A stretch of DNA of 64,000 nt from Tetradesmus obliquus (GCA_030272155.1 CP126193.1:1798001-1862000), one strand, 5' to 3'. Positions 30,821 through 43,446 are shown, counted from the stretch's first letter. Numbers and translations: made by a program. The notes: generated by a model from the letters alone, not told the origin.

Positions 30821-31515
30821 CCTGAATGTCTATATGCGGGAGAGCGGGGTGTGGCCTTGAGTAGTAGCAGCAGTGAATGGTGTGTGTTATGGGTGCGTAG
30901 TGTGCGGCAGCAGTGGTAGGCAGCAGGGCAATGTTATGCAGGGTGGTTGATTGGGTGCTGGCATCAGACAGTGCTGATCTCAGCAGGAAGCTATATGGGG
31001 CGTGGGTGCGGCAAGCACGGCGGCAACTGCAAGCTGCCGTTGTGCAGATGCACCGCAGCACAGCCTTGCCAGGCTGTTCACATGCGCTGCACGGCATGGG
31101 ATGGTATGCGTGGGACGGGTCTGGATGGAAACTCTATTTTTGTTTTGGTGGCATGCAGTTGGTGCACATGGCCAAGGTGCATGTTGCTGCTCAATCTTCG
31201 TACAGCACACGCTGTACTGCAGCAGCTGGCAGCCGTTGAGAGAGCGCGTTTGAGGAAAGCTGCACGGTCAGGTTTGATCTGTAACACCTGTTTCTGTAAC
31301 TTTTGTAGGCAGCATGACCTTGTGGTGTGGTCACGCCCGCTGCGGGGTGACAGAGCCGGCAGGATTGGAACCACCGACCGGTGACACCTAACAATCTCCC
31401 ACGCAGCTGCCCTGAAGGTGCAATGCTTTGTTGTTCCTGAGCCATACTTATACGATTCTGAAGTGGAACATGCTATAAGCTCAGCTGTACGGAGCTTGGA
31501 GGGTGCTTCTCACAG
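30821..31515. other. NTRC 3' region and upstream of Cys-rich gene
   Basis: About 0.7 kb. TGTAA occurs at 31280-31284 and 31295-31299, possible NTRC poly(A) signals about 460 nt after the stop. No gene recognised. Confidence 0.4.
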
Positions 31516-32816
31516 ATGCATGCAAGTGCCGTCCTCGTGGCCATTCTAATATTTTTGATCGGGCCTACATCAATCGTGTGCTGCAGCCATGGCACACAGA
31601 AGTGCGGGTCAGGTGAGAGGCTTCTGCCGTGTGCGCGATGCGCTGCTGCGAAAGTACACGCGGCATCTGTTGGCTATGCACCGTTCCACGACACACAACG
31701 AACGCTTTACCTTTCCCGATCTCGGGGCTTCCAGCTGATGCTTGAACTGCAGCTCAGTGTTGTCTGATGCTGCTTCCTCGCAGGCTGCACACCGGCACTC
31801 GGCTATTGCGTAGAAGACAAATGTTACGACAGAAAAGAGAAAGAGGTGAGCAAGCATGAAGCACGCCCGTCACATGCTGTGGTGAACAGCCCATGTGCTG
31901 CTCATGTTCATATCCCAGCACACATCGACACGTACCCCACACAGGCAGTACCAGTGATTTGCTGACAAGCACGGCTAGCGCTTGGGTGCCTGGGACTGTC
32001 ATCAGCGCTTGGCACTGCCAGAAACTGCCAACTGCAGTACAGTCACCTGCCAGTGCACTGCTCGATAGCATCGCAGCACATCGCGACACCGGTGCCGCTA
32101 GTAGGGCCCTCCTCAACAGCTTTGCAGACAAACCCAGCACGCCGTCACCGTTCATCGCTGTCGCCTGCCCTGCTGCTGCTACCTGCCCATGAACTGCACT
32201 GCTGCCGTGCAGGTTAACTGCGAGCCAGACTACCAGCATTGCAGCGGGGTAGCATGCGGGCTTGATGAGTTCTGTGCAGGCAAGGTTTGCCGGCCCAACA
32301 CCTGCAAGGAGCGGCAGCGGTATGCATGCCCGGCTGACACAAGCCCTCTGCGGTCAGTCACATGCGCCAACGCTAGCTTCGTTGACTGCTACGCGTCACA
32401 GAACTTCAACTGCAGTATTGGCACGGGTGCAACACAGATCAGCTGCACTGTGAAAGCACAAACAAGCTCAAGCGCGCTGCCGGGTGCTTCTTGGATGGGT
32501 AGCCAGGTGAGGACAAGCAAGAGGGCAGCAGCTGTCACCTCAGCTGCCGTTGCGGAAAAGACAGTGAGGCTGGCAGCTTAGCAGCATGGAGTGTCTGTAA
32601 ACACAGCAACGCAGAGCTGCTCCGGCATGTGCGCACGCCTGTAGCATAGTAATCAGTGAATGCAGATGTCTCAACAGCTCAGCAGCATGTGCTGATAGGA
32701 GAAGCTTACGAGCTATCAAGCTGCATGTTGCGCTGATGGCCCACTTTGTGCTGCAGGTGTTGCTGCTGGTGCTGCCAACTGCGTTGGCGGCAGTGCTTGC
32801 TGCAGCCATGGTGTGA
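31516..32816 (+). CDS. Secreted Cys-rich protein with GPI-like C-terminus, 4 exons
   Basis: I do not recognise the family. Exons 31516-31612, 31784-31845, 32213-32506, 32757-32816 give 170 aa in a consistent frame. Residues 1-21 form a signal peptide (MHASAVLVAILIFLIGP). The mature part is Cys-rich with patterns such as HCSGVACG, DEFCAGKVC and NTCKERQRYACP, plus likely N-glycosylation sites (NAS, NCS). The last exon codes a 19-residue hydrophobic end (VLLLVLPTALAAVLAAAMV), typical of a GPI-anchor signal or a terminal membrane helix. If intron 3 is kept, exon 3 reads on to a TAG at 32579-32581, giving a hydrophilic tail instead. A cell-wall or extracellular role is inference. There is no transcript evidence. 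Confidence 0.55.
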
Positions 32817-35317
32817 GCCGGGCCGTTGCGCGCCTCAGCTTGATAGAGTAAACAGAGATACTGCCAGCTGACTGGCGCAACCCAGACATTACAGCGTTGC
32901 ATGGTGCACGTGACACCAACAGGCGAGACCCTTTGTCGAGCCATCACTATCTGTTGAAGTAGAACAGCTTAATCTGAGCCGACAGGGGTTGGTCCTCAAG
33001 CTCTGAAAACAGCTTTGGAACGGGAACAGCGCAGCATCGCATCAGTGCAGTGATCCGGCTGCGTACACCGCACGCTGTGCCCCTCTCTGAATCCTTGTTG
33101 GGCAGCATGCCAAGCTGCAGCTGTGTTGGTGGGGAGGTGCATCGAGTGGAGGTTCTGCACTTGTCATAGCATGCTGATGGGTCTGGCATGGGCTCTTGCT
33201 GTCAGCCGTGTTGTTTGTTGAGCTAGGCCTTCATTGCGCTGTGCAACAGTGCAGTAGTGAGTAGCCAGGTGCCAGCCATACTCCATATTGGCTGCCGGGA
33301 CCCAGTGTGCAGCTGCAGCTGACAGCAGCCCTGCTGCTGCTGTTCTGTGGTGTTGCAGCACACCATGGTGTGCGCTGCATGATGTTGCTGCGGCAAACAT
33401 CATGTGCTTCGCTTGAGCTGCGTGGTAATGCTGCTTGAAGCAAGCTCATGCAGGCTAAGAGTGCCTTGCCCAAATTGCATGCGCCGGATGTGGCTGTTAC
33501 AAGTCACCAGTCCTAGGCTGAATTTGTTGAAGGCAAGCAGCACCCAGCAGCAACTGCTTGCAGCACCTAGCACAACCAGGAGATCAGAGCCATATCATTG
33601 CTTGCGTGCTCCCCTTTGCTGGCACGTGTTGTGTGCTGGCACGTGTTGTGTGTTGTGGTCCCGCGAGTGTTTTGTTTTTCTTCTTTCTCCATTAGATTAC
33701 TGGCTCCTGCGGCAACTAAAAGCCAGGGTCCAGGGAATGTATGTCACCCTGGCACCCGCCGCTGCCTGGTTGCATGCTATGCGCTGCATGAACTTTAGGC
33801 TGGAGTGGGGTATTCAACTTAGCTGTGGTTAAGATCATTAGAAGGCTGTGCTGAGTGTTGTTGTGGCTGGGGTCACTGAAGTTTGTGTTGACACAAGGGG
33901 TGCAATCGGTTGCATGCGAGCAGGGGAGTGTCCACCTCTGGCGGACATATCCCACTTGGGTTTCGAGTTGCGCTGTGTTGTGGGCACAAGGAAGTGAGCA
34001 GCTCAAGCACACAAGTTGGTGCTGCAAGCCGTGAGCAGCGGCGTTAGGCCCTGGGGTCTGCTACTACTGACTGCGCTCAAGTGAAGGGAAGTCGGGTCAG
34101 TGGAGTCAGGGTCACCAGTGAGGGTTGACCGTAAACTTGACAGGCGCAGAGGGTGTGTGCAGATGTCGCAATTTGACTTGGCTTGCGGCAGCGCCTGCGG
34201 CTGTTTGGTGTACATGCGTGTGTGTGGGTGACCAGCAGCAAACGCCAGCAGGTTGTGTTCGTTTACGGTCCACCCAGCTGCTGCACTTTGGCCTTAGTTC
34301 AGATTATTGCTCATGATGTGCACAGTGCGTTGGGTCCAGAGCTGTCCGTTGACACTGACATCAAGATTAGTTACAGCGAAGCGGGTTTCATTGCAGGAAG
34401 TGCCACAGCGGCGTGTGTTTGCAGTTGTGCACTCATGGTCATTTTGTGCTGAAGCTCCAGCTGTCTTGGAACGTAACGTATCACCCGGTAGCGTGATATG
34501 CTAGTCCACAGCTTGAGTGTGCACACACACAGCAGGTGATCAACTTGGTCACACATTGAATGTTTACTCTACTCTTTGGCAGACAGGTGGCGGCATCTTC
34601 TGCCAGAAGTGCTTGTGCTTGTAATGATTACAGGAGGCCTAGGCGTGGCGGATAACGGGGTCAGCACAAAGCTAGGACCTGCCTCCTGAACTGAACTCGA
34701 AGCCCATAGCTTCTCACATCATGATGCTCTCACGCCTCTGTTACAAGCTGTGCCGCACCCCACCACGCCACGCTGCGGTACACAACAGGACAACTCAGCA
34801 GCTAGGGTACCGGACAAGCCTGGGGCTGGACATCAAAGGAAGCAGTTGCACAAGAAGGCAGGGCAATTAACAACCACGTCAACAAGGATGAAGGTGCTGG
34901 CAATGCACCAGCACGCGTCCCGTGCAATGCACGCGCCAACTTCGGGTTCTCTCAAATACCCACCAACATGCACATGCCGCCGTGCAGCACTGAAATCATA
35001 TGGATCTTCACATGGAAATACCTGCTGCAGTCAACCTGACATGCTCAACTGTGCAATCGAGGTCCTTGCAAACATCAATTAAGCGCCGTTTGCGCACGCT
35101 GCGCTCGTGCAAGCGTGGCAGCCATGGCATCGAACAGCCGCCGCTGCGGCAGAATATCAGCCAGCTGTCTACCTGCCCGCTAGCAGCCATGCTGCTTCCA
35201 CAGGTCCGCAACAGACCAGCAACCCAACGCAAGACAGCCTGCCAGCCCTGACAACATCCTGCCGCTGCTTCTACTGCTCCTGCTGGCAGACAAAACACAG
35301 GTTTGCTGCGCAGCTGC
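32817..35317. other. 2.5-kb intergenic region, no gene recognised
   Basis: Contains the 3' ends of the Cys-rich gene and, on the minus strand, of FeSOD (TGTAA on minus at 34741-34745 and 34628-34632 are candidates). Short ORFs here show no domain, no consistent splice chain and no family likeness. Confidence 0.45.
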
Positions 35318-38036
35318 TTAGGCGGTGGCTGCCTCGAAGCGCTTGGCCACTGCTGCCCAGTCCACCAGGTTGTCCACAAAGTTGGTCATGAAGTCGGGCC
35401 TGAGCAGCAGCAGCAGCAGCAGTAGACAAATCAGTGACAGCCTTCAACTTGCTTCGTTACGGCGATCGTCTCCCCTGGCTATCACCTCGCACTACCAACC
35501 CCCATGCGCAACTGCATAGAGCACTGCATGCATGCACAGGAGGTGCCGAGTGTGATTCCAAAAACGCCATCTCACTGCAAGTACTACTAGGCTTGCAGCA
35601 TAATGTAAGATCAGGTGTCTTGGCACAACTTGAATGCATGTTAGCAGCAACACGCAGGGACAGACGTGTAGTGCGCACCTCCTGTTCTGGAAGTCCAGGT
35701 AGTAGGCGTGCTCCCACACATCCATGGTCAGGATGGGGCTCTTGCCCTCAACCACGGGGGTCACTGCATTGGGCGTCTTCACAATGCTCAGCTTGCCGGC
35801 CTTGTCGGCCACCAGCCACGCCCAGCCGGAGCCAAACTGTGTGGCGCCTGCGGCAGCAGCAGCAGCAGCAGCGGCGGATCAGCAAAGCAAGTGTGGAGCA
35901 AGAGCTGGGGTGTGACAAGGCCCTTGACAAGCAGTGCGGGCCGAGCGCATTGCTGGCAGCCCTGCTCGTGCCACCCTGCCACTCATTGCAGTGCTGTTTG
36001 AGTTTGTGTTATGGGGTGCCGCCGTTGTGCGGCAACACTGCTTCCCGACCGCTGCCTTGCACTGCGCCTTGGAAGTGATACTGCTGCTTGCCACCCTGCC
36101 ATGCACTGCACAGCTGCTTTTCAGCACCGCTGCGTGCTGCCGGCTCACCTGCTGCCTTGAACTGCGTCATGAAATTGTCCAGGCTGCCGCCCACCCTGCC
36201 ATGTGCTGCAAGGCTGCTTTTACAGTAACATGCGTGCAGCAACTCCCTGTCGTGCACTGCTGCGTGCAGCAGCCTCATTTGGCTGCCTTGAACTTGGCTA
36301 GGCTGCCTACAATGCACTGCACAACCGATACACTGCTTTGATACAGTACGGCTGCGCGCGGCCACTCCCACCTGCTGCCTTGAACTGTGTCTCGAACTCA
36401 TCCAGGCGGTCGCCCACCCTGCCATGCACTGCAAGGCTGCATGTATGAAACTGGTGCATGCAGTTGCGCTCACCTGCTGCCTTGAACTGTGTCTTGAACT
36501 CGTCGAGGCTGCCGAAGCTGGCGTTGATGGCGTCAGCAAGCTTGCCGCTGGGTGCGCCGCCGCCGTTGGGGCTCATGCTCTCCCAGAAGAAGGTGTGGTT
36601 CCACACCTGCAGGTGCACACATGCATTGCATTGGTGAGACACAGTGGCAAGGGCGGAGGCACTAGGGTGGTCGGCAGTTTGGGCTCATGCTCTCCCAGAA
36701 GAAGGCGGTGGTTCCACACCTGCAGCCAGGCCAATCACATGAGATACAGTCAAATCAGCGGTTGGTTGAACCCCTCCTGGGGGTAGAAGAGGTTATGGAT
36801 TGGGTGCACACATGCTTTGCTGGGATGCTTGCTTGCCCAGGGTGGTATGAGCCGGAGACGACCGCAAAGGGCTTGGCAGAAGCTGGTGTGCTGCTCGTAT
36901 GCATGGCCGTTCTGTGGCGACTATTGTTCTGCTGCGCTAGGCATCTGGCGCCCGTGCATCGAAGCTGCTGTTAAATCAAGTTTGCCAATGTATTGATGGT
37001 GTGTACCTGAGCTGCGTTGTTGAAGACTGGGGTGGGGCTGCCGTTGTTCCAGCTGGCCATCACAATCTCCTCCAGGCTCTTGCCCTCCAGCTCAGTGCCG
37101 GCAATCTGCTTGTTCATGTTGTCAACATATGCGCGGTGGTGCTTGCCTGCACAGACGAGGGGAACAGGCAGGCAGCAGCATAGAGTGAGTAAGTGCAAGC
37201 CAGTGGAGGCTTGCTCTTCTATTCTAAGGCTGGTGCTGCTGCAGGACACCCTCTCAGCAGCAGCACAGGCAGCCGTTGCCGACGGGCTCGTATGTAAGCG
37301 CAAACGGCTCTAATTGCTTACAAGATGGTGAGGAGAGGCATGTACGTCGTGCGTATGCCCCAGGCTGCTGGGCGTGGCCAGATCACTAGCGCCACACACT
37401 TGGAACCAACGCCGGCGAATCCAGCCTCACCCGACAACATAGCCACAGTATAAGCAGTTTCACCTCAAAAGCGTACCAATGTGCTAAGCCAGCGATTGAA
37501 TGCACGACTGGATCGACGTGCGAAGCTTCTACAACGCACAGAGAGCATCACTCAAGCGACCACAGGTACGTTCTCAAACAATGAACGTCTCAAGCCTAAA
37601 TTTGAACACAACTGAACATCAATGCAAGGACAGATCACCGGCAAAGCGTCGCACACAGCTGTAAGGCCTTCTGCAACTGAGCCAGCCACTTGTTCATGCT
37701 GTAGGGAGTGGACATCAAGAACAACGCACGACACCACTGCCATCATCCAACAAACAAAGCACCACAGGCAGCCTTTGCACGGCCAAGGCATCAAGCAGCC
37801 AGCAACACATCAACATCGGCGCTGTGCAGCTCAAGATGCTCAACAGGCGCCAGGCACTCACCCCAGTGGTACTCCAGGGTGCTCTTGCTCATGCCCTTGC
37901 CCTCCAGTGCATCCAGGGCGAAGGGTGGGTCCTTCAGGGTGATGGCAGCCCTGGGCACCACAGCGCAGCGCCTGCTGAAGCTGGGGCGGGCAGCAGTGCC
38001 CGCTGCAATCTTCTTCTGTGCCAAAGTGAATGCCAT
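35318..38036 (-). CDS. FSD: Iron superoxide dismutase, chloroplast, 5 exons
   Basis: Converts superoxide to hydrogen peroxide and oxygen, in the plastid stroma. Exons in transcript order: 37862-38036, 37007-37146, 36474-36606, 35679-35847, 35318-35399; 232 aa. Residues 1 to about 30 ([20 protein letters not shown]..) form a transit peptide. Metal ligands are all present: His57 (EYHWGKHH), His109 ([11 protein letters not shown]), Asp192 and His196 ([11 protein letters not shown]). The GSGWAWLV motif and overall spacing are Fe-type rather than Mn-type. Introns 2 and 3 carry several copies of the exon 3 edges. Divergent from the small ORF at 38445, with about 400 bp between. Confidence 0.98.
35960..36440 (-). 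repeat. Tandem copies of FeSOD exon 3 3' edge in intron 3
   Basis: The exon 3 donor end (36468-36514) is copied at 36365-36413 and 36143-36190, with a weaker copy at 36276-36310. Between them a CCACCCTGCCATG..CTGCA segment recurs near 36089, 36191 and 36413. Copies keep CTCAC|CTGCTGCCTTGAACTG, i.e. the donor plus the codons for QFKAAG. Confidence 0.85.
36678..36725 (-). repeat. Copy of FeSOD exon 3 5' edge in intron 2
   Basis: Matches 36566-36612 (acceptor side of exon 3, codons for [11 protein letters not shown]) almost perfectly, with an extra CG and the CACCTGCAG acceptor kept. It lies about 113 bp upstream in transcript sense. Confidence 0.85.
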
Positions 38037-38444
38037 GGTGACCAGCGCTCAACGAGCAGATAGTGCTTATCAAAGGGGGGTGAGGGAGAGTATGGGCAGA
38101 GCGCAGGCACCATGCTGCACTTTGAGGAAGGATGAGGGGTGTTATTCTGTGGTGGTTTCATGGCGCAAATCCAGGGGGCCGTGTTGGTGCTGAAGATTAC
38201 CTCAAAGGTCGACAGGAACTTCAAATTGTAAGACGTCAGTCACTCAAGCGTCGCGCGCACGTATGCCACACGCTGTGGAGCCCGCACTGTGGACACTGCC
38301 CCGACATCGCACGAGCCAGTGGTATTATCTGCATTGCGTTTTACAGAACATTTGACTGAATTGGAAGTCGTCCTAGGCTGAGGAAACAGTTCATCACATC
38401 TAGCTTCCATTAACATACACTCACTCCGGGCACACCAACCAGCC
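38037..38444. promoter_or_regulatory. Divergent region FeSOD / small secreted ORF
   Basis: 408 bp between opposed start codons. It should contain the FeSOD promoter. No element is identified. Confidence 0.35.
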
Positions 38445-38696
38445 ATGGTGTGCCCGATGCGCTTCGTGCTGGTGGGAATATCGATGGTCTTGGCATCCCT
38501 GGCAGCTTGGCGTTGCATGGCGGAGCCTGTCAGCATCCATGAGCAGCACCAGCACCAGCAGCAGCAACAGGTGGAAGACAAGGGCAGCAGAGGCAAGTGG
38601 CGAGAAGCAGCATCGACGCTGCTGGACATGTTCACTGGCAGGTATCTCTACAACTATGTATGCCACAGGCCGACTGCAACGCTGAAGGCTTGCTGA
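38445..38696 (+). CDS. Small secreted-type ORF
   Basis: 83 codons. An N-terminal hydrophobic stretch after MRFVLVGISMVLASLAAW looks like a signal peptide, followed by a His/Gln-rich patch and KWREAASTLLDMFTG. A good donor (GGCAG|GTATC) at 38641 suggests the frame may splice on, but I found no convincing next exon. Family unknown. The initiator could be the first Met or the one at codon 5. It may be a real small secreted protein or the first exon of a larger gene. Confidence 0.35.
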   Translation: MVCPMRFVLVGISMVLASLAAWRCMAEPVSIHEQHQHQQQQQVEDKGSRGKWREAASTLLDMFTGRYLYNYVCHRPTATLKAC

Positions 38697-40948
38697 AGTG
38701 CGCAGTGGGAGGCTTGGGGTGGGTGTATGTGCAGCCTGCACAAGCATCACTGCATCCTGCAGCCCGCTTGTCTACCGAATCTGTTACAGATGTACGTTGT
38801 GTTGTTTGCATGCCCAATAGGTGAACTTACATCAACTATTGGGTTGCCTGTCTTCATTGGCATGTGTTGGGGGTGCTGACGGGCGTATGCCAGTTGCAGC
38901 TCTGCTGTTGTTGGCTATGAGGGAGCTGCACATCAAGTTGTACAACATCCATGTTTGCTTGTACATATACACAGCAGATCACTTTTGGGCGAATGAGGTC
39001 TGTACAATTTGCAAGGGGTGTGGCTCAGAGTTTGCAGTGCCACAGCAACAGCGCGAGCGGCTTGCCAAGTGCAGAGTTGCTTTATCATTTCCTTGAGGGT
39101 CAAGTACCCCATGATCGTCAGTTCAGTGCTTTCTGGTTGGCTGTCAGCAGCTGTATCTGGATGCCAGATGGCATGCTTGGCTGTCAGCAGCAGTATCAGC
39201 ACTGGTAGCATCCATTCATCAATTCTGTGGTGGCCAATTAGTTTCTGCATTGTCCATGCAGCCTCGACTTCAACAGTCATGCCTGTTCAAGGTTTGCACC
39301 CAAGCTGCCTCCTTGTTAGCAGCACAGAAGTACAGCAGTGTTGTCAGTAGCAGTTTCACGCGGTGCTCCTTTGCAAGCTGTAAGTATGCTTGTGTTGTCC
39401 TGGCATCAGCAGGTCCTGCCTGCTGATGCAGCATGAGCCCTTTGTAGTTGCGCACTGCGGCAGCTGTAACATCCAGGGGTTGTGGTGTCCTGACTTCGGC
39501 AGATGAGATTTTGACAGGCGGAGTATGATGTCATGTTGACTGCTTTACAAGGTTGCAGATACATGGTCATCTCTTGATTGAAGCACAAAAATAGTTGTGG
39601 GAGTGAGTGATGCCTCTCAGCTGGATTCCCCCAGCAGGGGCTAGCTGGCCTACTGCTGTGCAGATGAGTCGCTTCCGCAGAGCATGTGACACATTAATGC
39701 GTGTCGTGCAGCAAGGGGATGTTGTTGGGTAATTTGATGATGAAGGGGTTGTTGTGACAGAGTGCGCACATGGGTGCTGCCTATCTGCATGTGGGTTGAA
39801 CAGCATTGCACACATTTGTGTTGAGATGCAGAGATACGCTGCTGACAGATGATCGCCAAGCAGCACATGCGAGCGTGTCAGACCGCATGGTTGTTTCATT
39901 GCTGTTGTTGCGGCTGGAGGCATCACCGTTTGTTTGTTACCAAGCAGCTGTTGCTGCACATGCTTCGTCACTGGTTGTAATAGTATTGCTGTCAGATTTT
40001 CGGCAGAGCAGTCAGGCTATGGACAAGAACAGCCAGAACATGTTGAACTCTGCAATGCACATGTAACCGCCGGCTCTCTGCTTGCCCCCCTTAGGTTGGG
40101 GTTACCCATCAAGCCATGGCATCAACGCCATCGGCCCCAATGGCCGTCGGCTCACTGCTTGCCCCCATGGTCCATGGAACATCATCATAATCATTTTTTT
40201 TGTGGTTACCAGGGGGGACGGAATCCTACTGGCTCGCTACCACAGCACAATTGGGCAAGCCCAACTGCCGGGAGCGGGAGGCAATGCCTCACCAGCAGAA
40301 CACGTCACAACACCCTATACCGGAGGTGCCCAGCGCCCGGACCAAAAATCATAATCATTTTACCATCAGCCATAGCATCAACAGTCCATGTAACGTCCTT
40401 GGCCTGATATAACAGGCTAATTTGATACAGCCCACCTTCCATTCACATGCAAGAGCAGCATGCCGTCAGGGCGTCCACCCAATGGGCCCAGAGCAGCAGC
40501 AGCGCAAACCGTCTAGACGCAGATGCAGATCTGCATGTGACATTCTGAGCAGTGGCACTGCCATGCAGGAACAGCGCACTGCCATGTCCTATGCATAGGA
40601 ACATGCATGACGTATCACAGCTGCAGATGTGTGCACGCTGAAATGAAGTCAGACAGCCACAGCCGTGCATACAGGGTGCACAGCCCTCAAACCAAGCAGT
40701 ACTGCCGCAACACGCATTACGCGTGCACTTGGCGCTGTACACCTTGGTGGCTCTGCTGCATCATTAGGACGAAGCTCCTGTCAAATCTTGAAGTCTTGCT
40801 TGCGCCTTGCACTGCAACAGCAACCTGGGACCAACCTGAGCTGTATCTTCTGAGGCTCACTGAGCTGGCACCTGGTGTCAGGTCAGGTTGCCGGTGCCAA
40901 GCTGGCCAGAGGCGTGGAGTATGATACTCAACCACAAGCTTGGCTGCA
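38697..40948. other. 2.2-kb region with degraded coding-like tract and diverged repeats
   Basis: On the minus strand, 38933-39971 holds several overlapping ORFs in different frames (e.g. MRNYKGLMLHQQAGPADAR) that read more like protein than chance, perhaps a decayed transposon or pseudogene; the family is not recognised. 40069-40388 holds pairs of diverged internal repeats (GCTCTCTGCTTGCCCCC / GCTCACTGCTTGCCCCC; TCATAATCATTTT twice; CCATGGCATCAAC / CCATAGCATCAAC). Confidence 0.35.
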
Positions 40949-42737
40949 CTAGGAGCCCTCTTGCAGTTGGTGTTGCTTTGGGAGGAGGGGCTCCTCTTGA
41001 CAGCTTGCCGGCTGCTCACCTTCAGCATCACGTTCTGCCTGCTCCTCTGCCTGCTCCTCTGCATGCTGCTGCTGCTGCTCTTCTGCAACTTCAGGGCTCG
41101 GCTCAGCAGGCTGCTGCTGCTGCTGCTGCTGCTTGCCTGTGCCACCTGAGCTGCTTGCCCCAGTATGCTGCTCCAGCAGCTTTGCTGCAGCCGCTGCGTC
41201 GTGCTTCTCCAGCAGCTGCAGCGCCTGCTCCAGAGGGTGCTTGGGTGTTGATGACTCCAGGGCAAGCCCCAGCTCAGCCTCAAGCTCCTCATCTTCCTGC
41301 AAGCATGCGGGGCAGTGACGTCAGCAAGGATTGGTGCACGCACCCGCAGGCTGTTTTGCCAGGCTCACAGTGCGAAGCAGAAAATGGCACAGAACGAGCA
41401 GCGGGACTGTGGCAGGATCCTTCTGCAGCATGCAGACAATGCACAGGCAAGGAGTTGCGCGCTAACAACTGTCCGGTTGCTGCGGTTGCATTACGCGACT
41501 GCACGCATGGTCATGGCATGTACACAAGCCAGTAAGCAGTTGGCTTCCATGCCATGTCGTGTGGTACGGCGGTGGGCAGCTGCTGCAACACCCCCTCCAC
41601 ACACCTGCTTGCTCAGCGGGCCAGCAGTCATGCTCAGAGTGCCTGCTGCACCTGGCCTAGCCAGCCAGTCTGCCTCTGCTGCTGCAGCATCAGCCAGCCG
41701 CTGCTTGGTGGCCTTGCTGCCTTTGGCCAAGCCCCGCAACCTTTCGAGCTCCTGCTTGGCGCGGTTTAGGTCTTTGAGGGCAAGCGACCTGCGCTGCTGC
41801 GCTGCTGTGAGGCGCGCCTGTGCTGCTGCTATGTCGTGGTAGAGCCGCTCACGCTGCGGCGCTTCTCCTGCAAGTGTATGCGTTGTACGACACAAGTTGA
41901 CCTGGCATTGCGCATCGGCATTACATGTATAGCATGCTGCTCCAACAGGATATCAGCTGCTGCTGACTACTGTTGGCGCAGAGAGACTGCCATACAGTGA
42001 GCTGCTTCTGTGAATACAGCAGTGCTTGCTCACCGTCTATGATTTCTGCCTTTGCTGCTGATGTGGCTGATGCCTGCTCTTGCCTTGCAGTCAGCAGCTG
42101 CAACCGCAGGTTGCTGTTGTCCAGTGCATCTTTGAGGCCTGCTTCTATTGCCTGGTCAAACCCCTGCTTGACTTGGCTGAGCAAGGGCCCATAGACACCA
42201 AAGCCATCTATGAACGTCTGGAACACCTGCAGCAGGTGCAAGACATAGCACTGGTCGCAGGACAAGTGCGCTTTGCTAGCTCTTGCTTGTGCTGGCAGAA
42301 TATCGGCATCGGCTGATGCTTGCTGTTATGTTTGTTACTGGAACAGCAGTACACGCATCTTGCAGCTTATTAGTATTGTACTATCTGCATGTGTGCTTTT
42401 CGACTGCTGTGACAGCAGCACCAGCTACTGCGCAAATATGCGCTGCTGTACAAGCTTGCCTGCCTGTGCGCATCAAGAGACAGGTTGGCTGCTATGTTTG
42501 GGTCACGCTGCTGGTGAGGTCCTGCGCTTGCTGATCGTGCCGCTGCATTTGTGGCCTCCAACAGCTGCGCTTCCAGCGTCTGCAGCAGAACTGGCGGCCT
42601 GCTGCCTGCTGCCCTTGGTGGGAACACCTGCAGGAGGTGGATGCTGGTAATCAATACGCCACATAGTTTAAAGTGTACAGACACGGAGGAATCATGCTCC
42701 ACTGTACCTCTATGAAGCCAACTTCGTGCAGTGCCAT
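40949..42737 (-). CDS. TSNAXIP1-like coiled-coil (probable ciliary) protein, 5 exons
   Basis: Exons in transcript order: 42708-42737, 42460-42627, 42034-42226, 41605-41867, 40949-41296; 333 aa, frame consistent throughout. Residues about 15-110 resemble the N-terminal domain of translin-associated factor X-interacting protein 1, a family found in ciliated eukaryotes: LQTLEAQLLEATNAA, then VFQTFIDGFGVYGPLLSQVK. A long helical coiled-coil follows (RLYHDIAAAQARLTAAQQRR) and an acidic Gln/Glu-rich tail. Intron 2 uses a GC-AG boundary (CAG|GCAAGC) where no in-phase GT exists. The first exon codes only MALHEVGFIE and was chosen because it keeps phase and has a clean donor. Family assignment rests on remembered similarity; the function is not shown by sequence. 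Confidence 0.65.
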
Positions 42738-43446
42738 AGCCAGACAAGACGAGAGCAAGCACAAGCCTCCTGCAGCTGTTCGTGCTTGATAAGGGCCGCA
42801 TCGAGTTTAAAGATTGTTCATCAGGTGTATGAACGCTCTACAGTGTACTGCACGACATCAACGATAAACTGCGAGGAACGCTCCATTTGAAAAACCCTAA
42901 GTTGACTAAACAGCGCTGACACGCTCAAAGTACTGTGTGATGCCCCCGTGTCTGCTTTGGCACATTTGCAAGCTATAGTAGCCCTACTCACTTCTTGTCC
43001 CTCATCGGCACGACAAGCAGCTGACAAGCACTACAACTGGACACACTCCGCAACATGTTGTTACGAACAATTCAATTGAAGATTATACAAGAAAACCTGT
43101 AGCTGAAAATGGCTGGGAGCTGGAGTTAGGGGCTTGGGGCAGGCCAGCGCTGGCACATGCACAGTGCTGCTGTGCAGGACTGCTGAGCAGCACGCAACAT
43201 GCACAGTAAGCTGGCAGGCAATTGCCCTCACAGCAGCAAGCAGATGTTAAGCATGTTGAATGTTTTTTTTAAGCTCTGAGCCTCTATTCTCACCTTACCA
43301 ACACCCACACGCATCCCACCGTTGATGCTTTGTGCATGCACTTGTCAAGCTACACTGCAGCAGTTCTCAAGCTTGCCTGCCACCCGAGCTGCTGCAGCAC
43401 AAGTTCAGCTGTGAATTTGTACAGTCTATTTTCTACCACCACATAG
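42738..43446. promoter_or_regulatory. Shared divergent region, TSNAXIP1-like / LF4
   Basis: About 0.7 kb between opposed start codons of two probable ciliary genes, AT-richer than its neighbours. A candidate bidirectional promoter. I did not find a clear X-box pair by eye. Confidence 0.4.

Noticed and set aside
42821-43027. Possible first exon of the TSNAXIP1-like gene (MERSSQFIVDVVQYT)
   Set aside because: No splice chain keeps frame with the next exon; the short exon 42708-42737 does.
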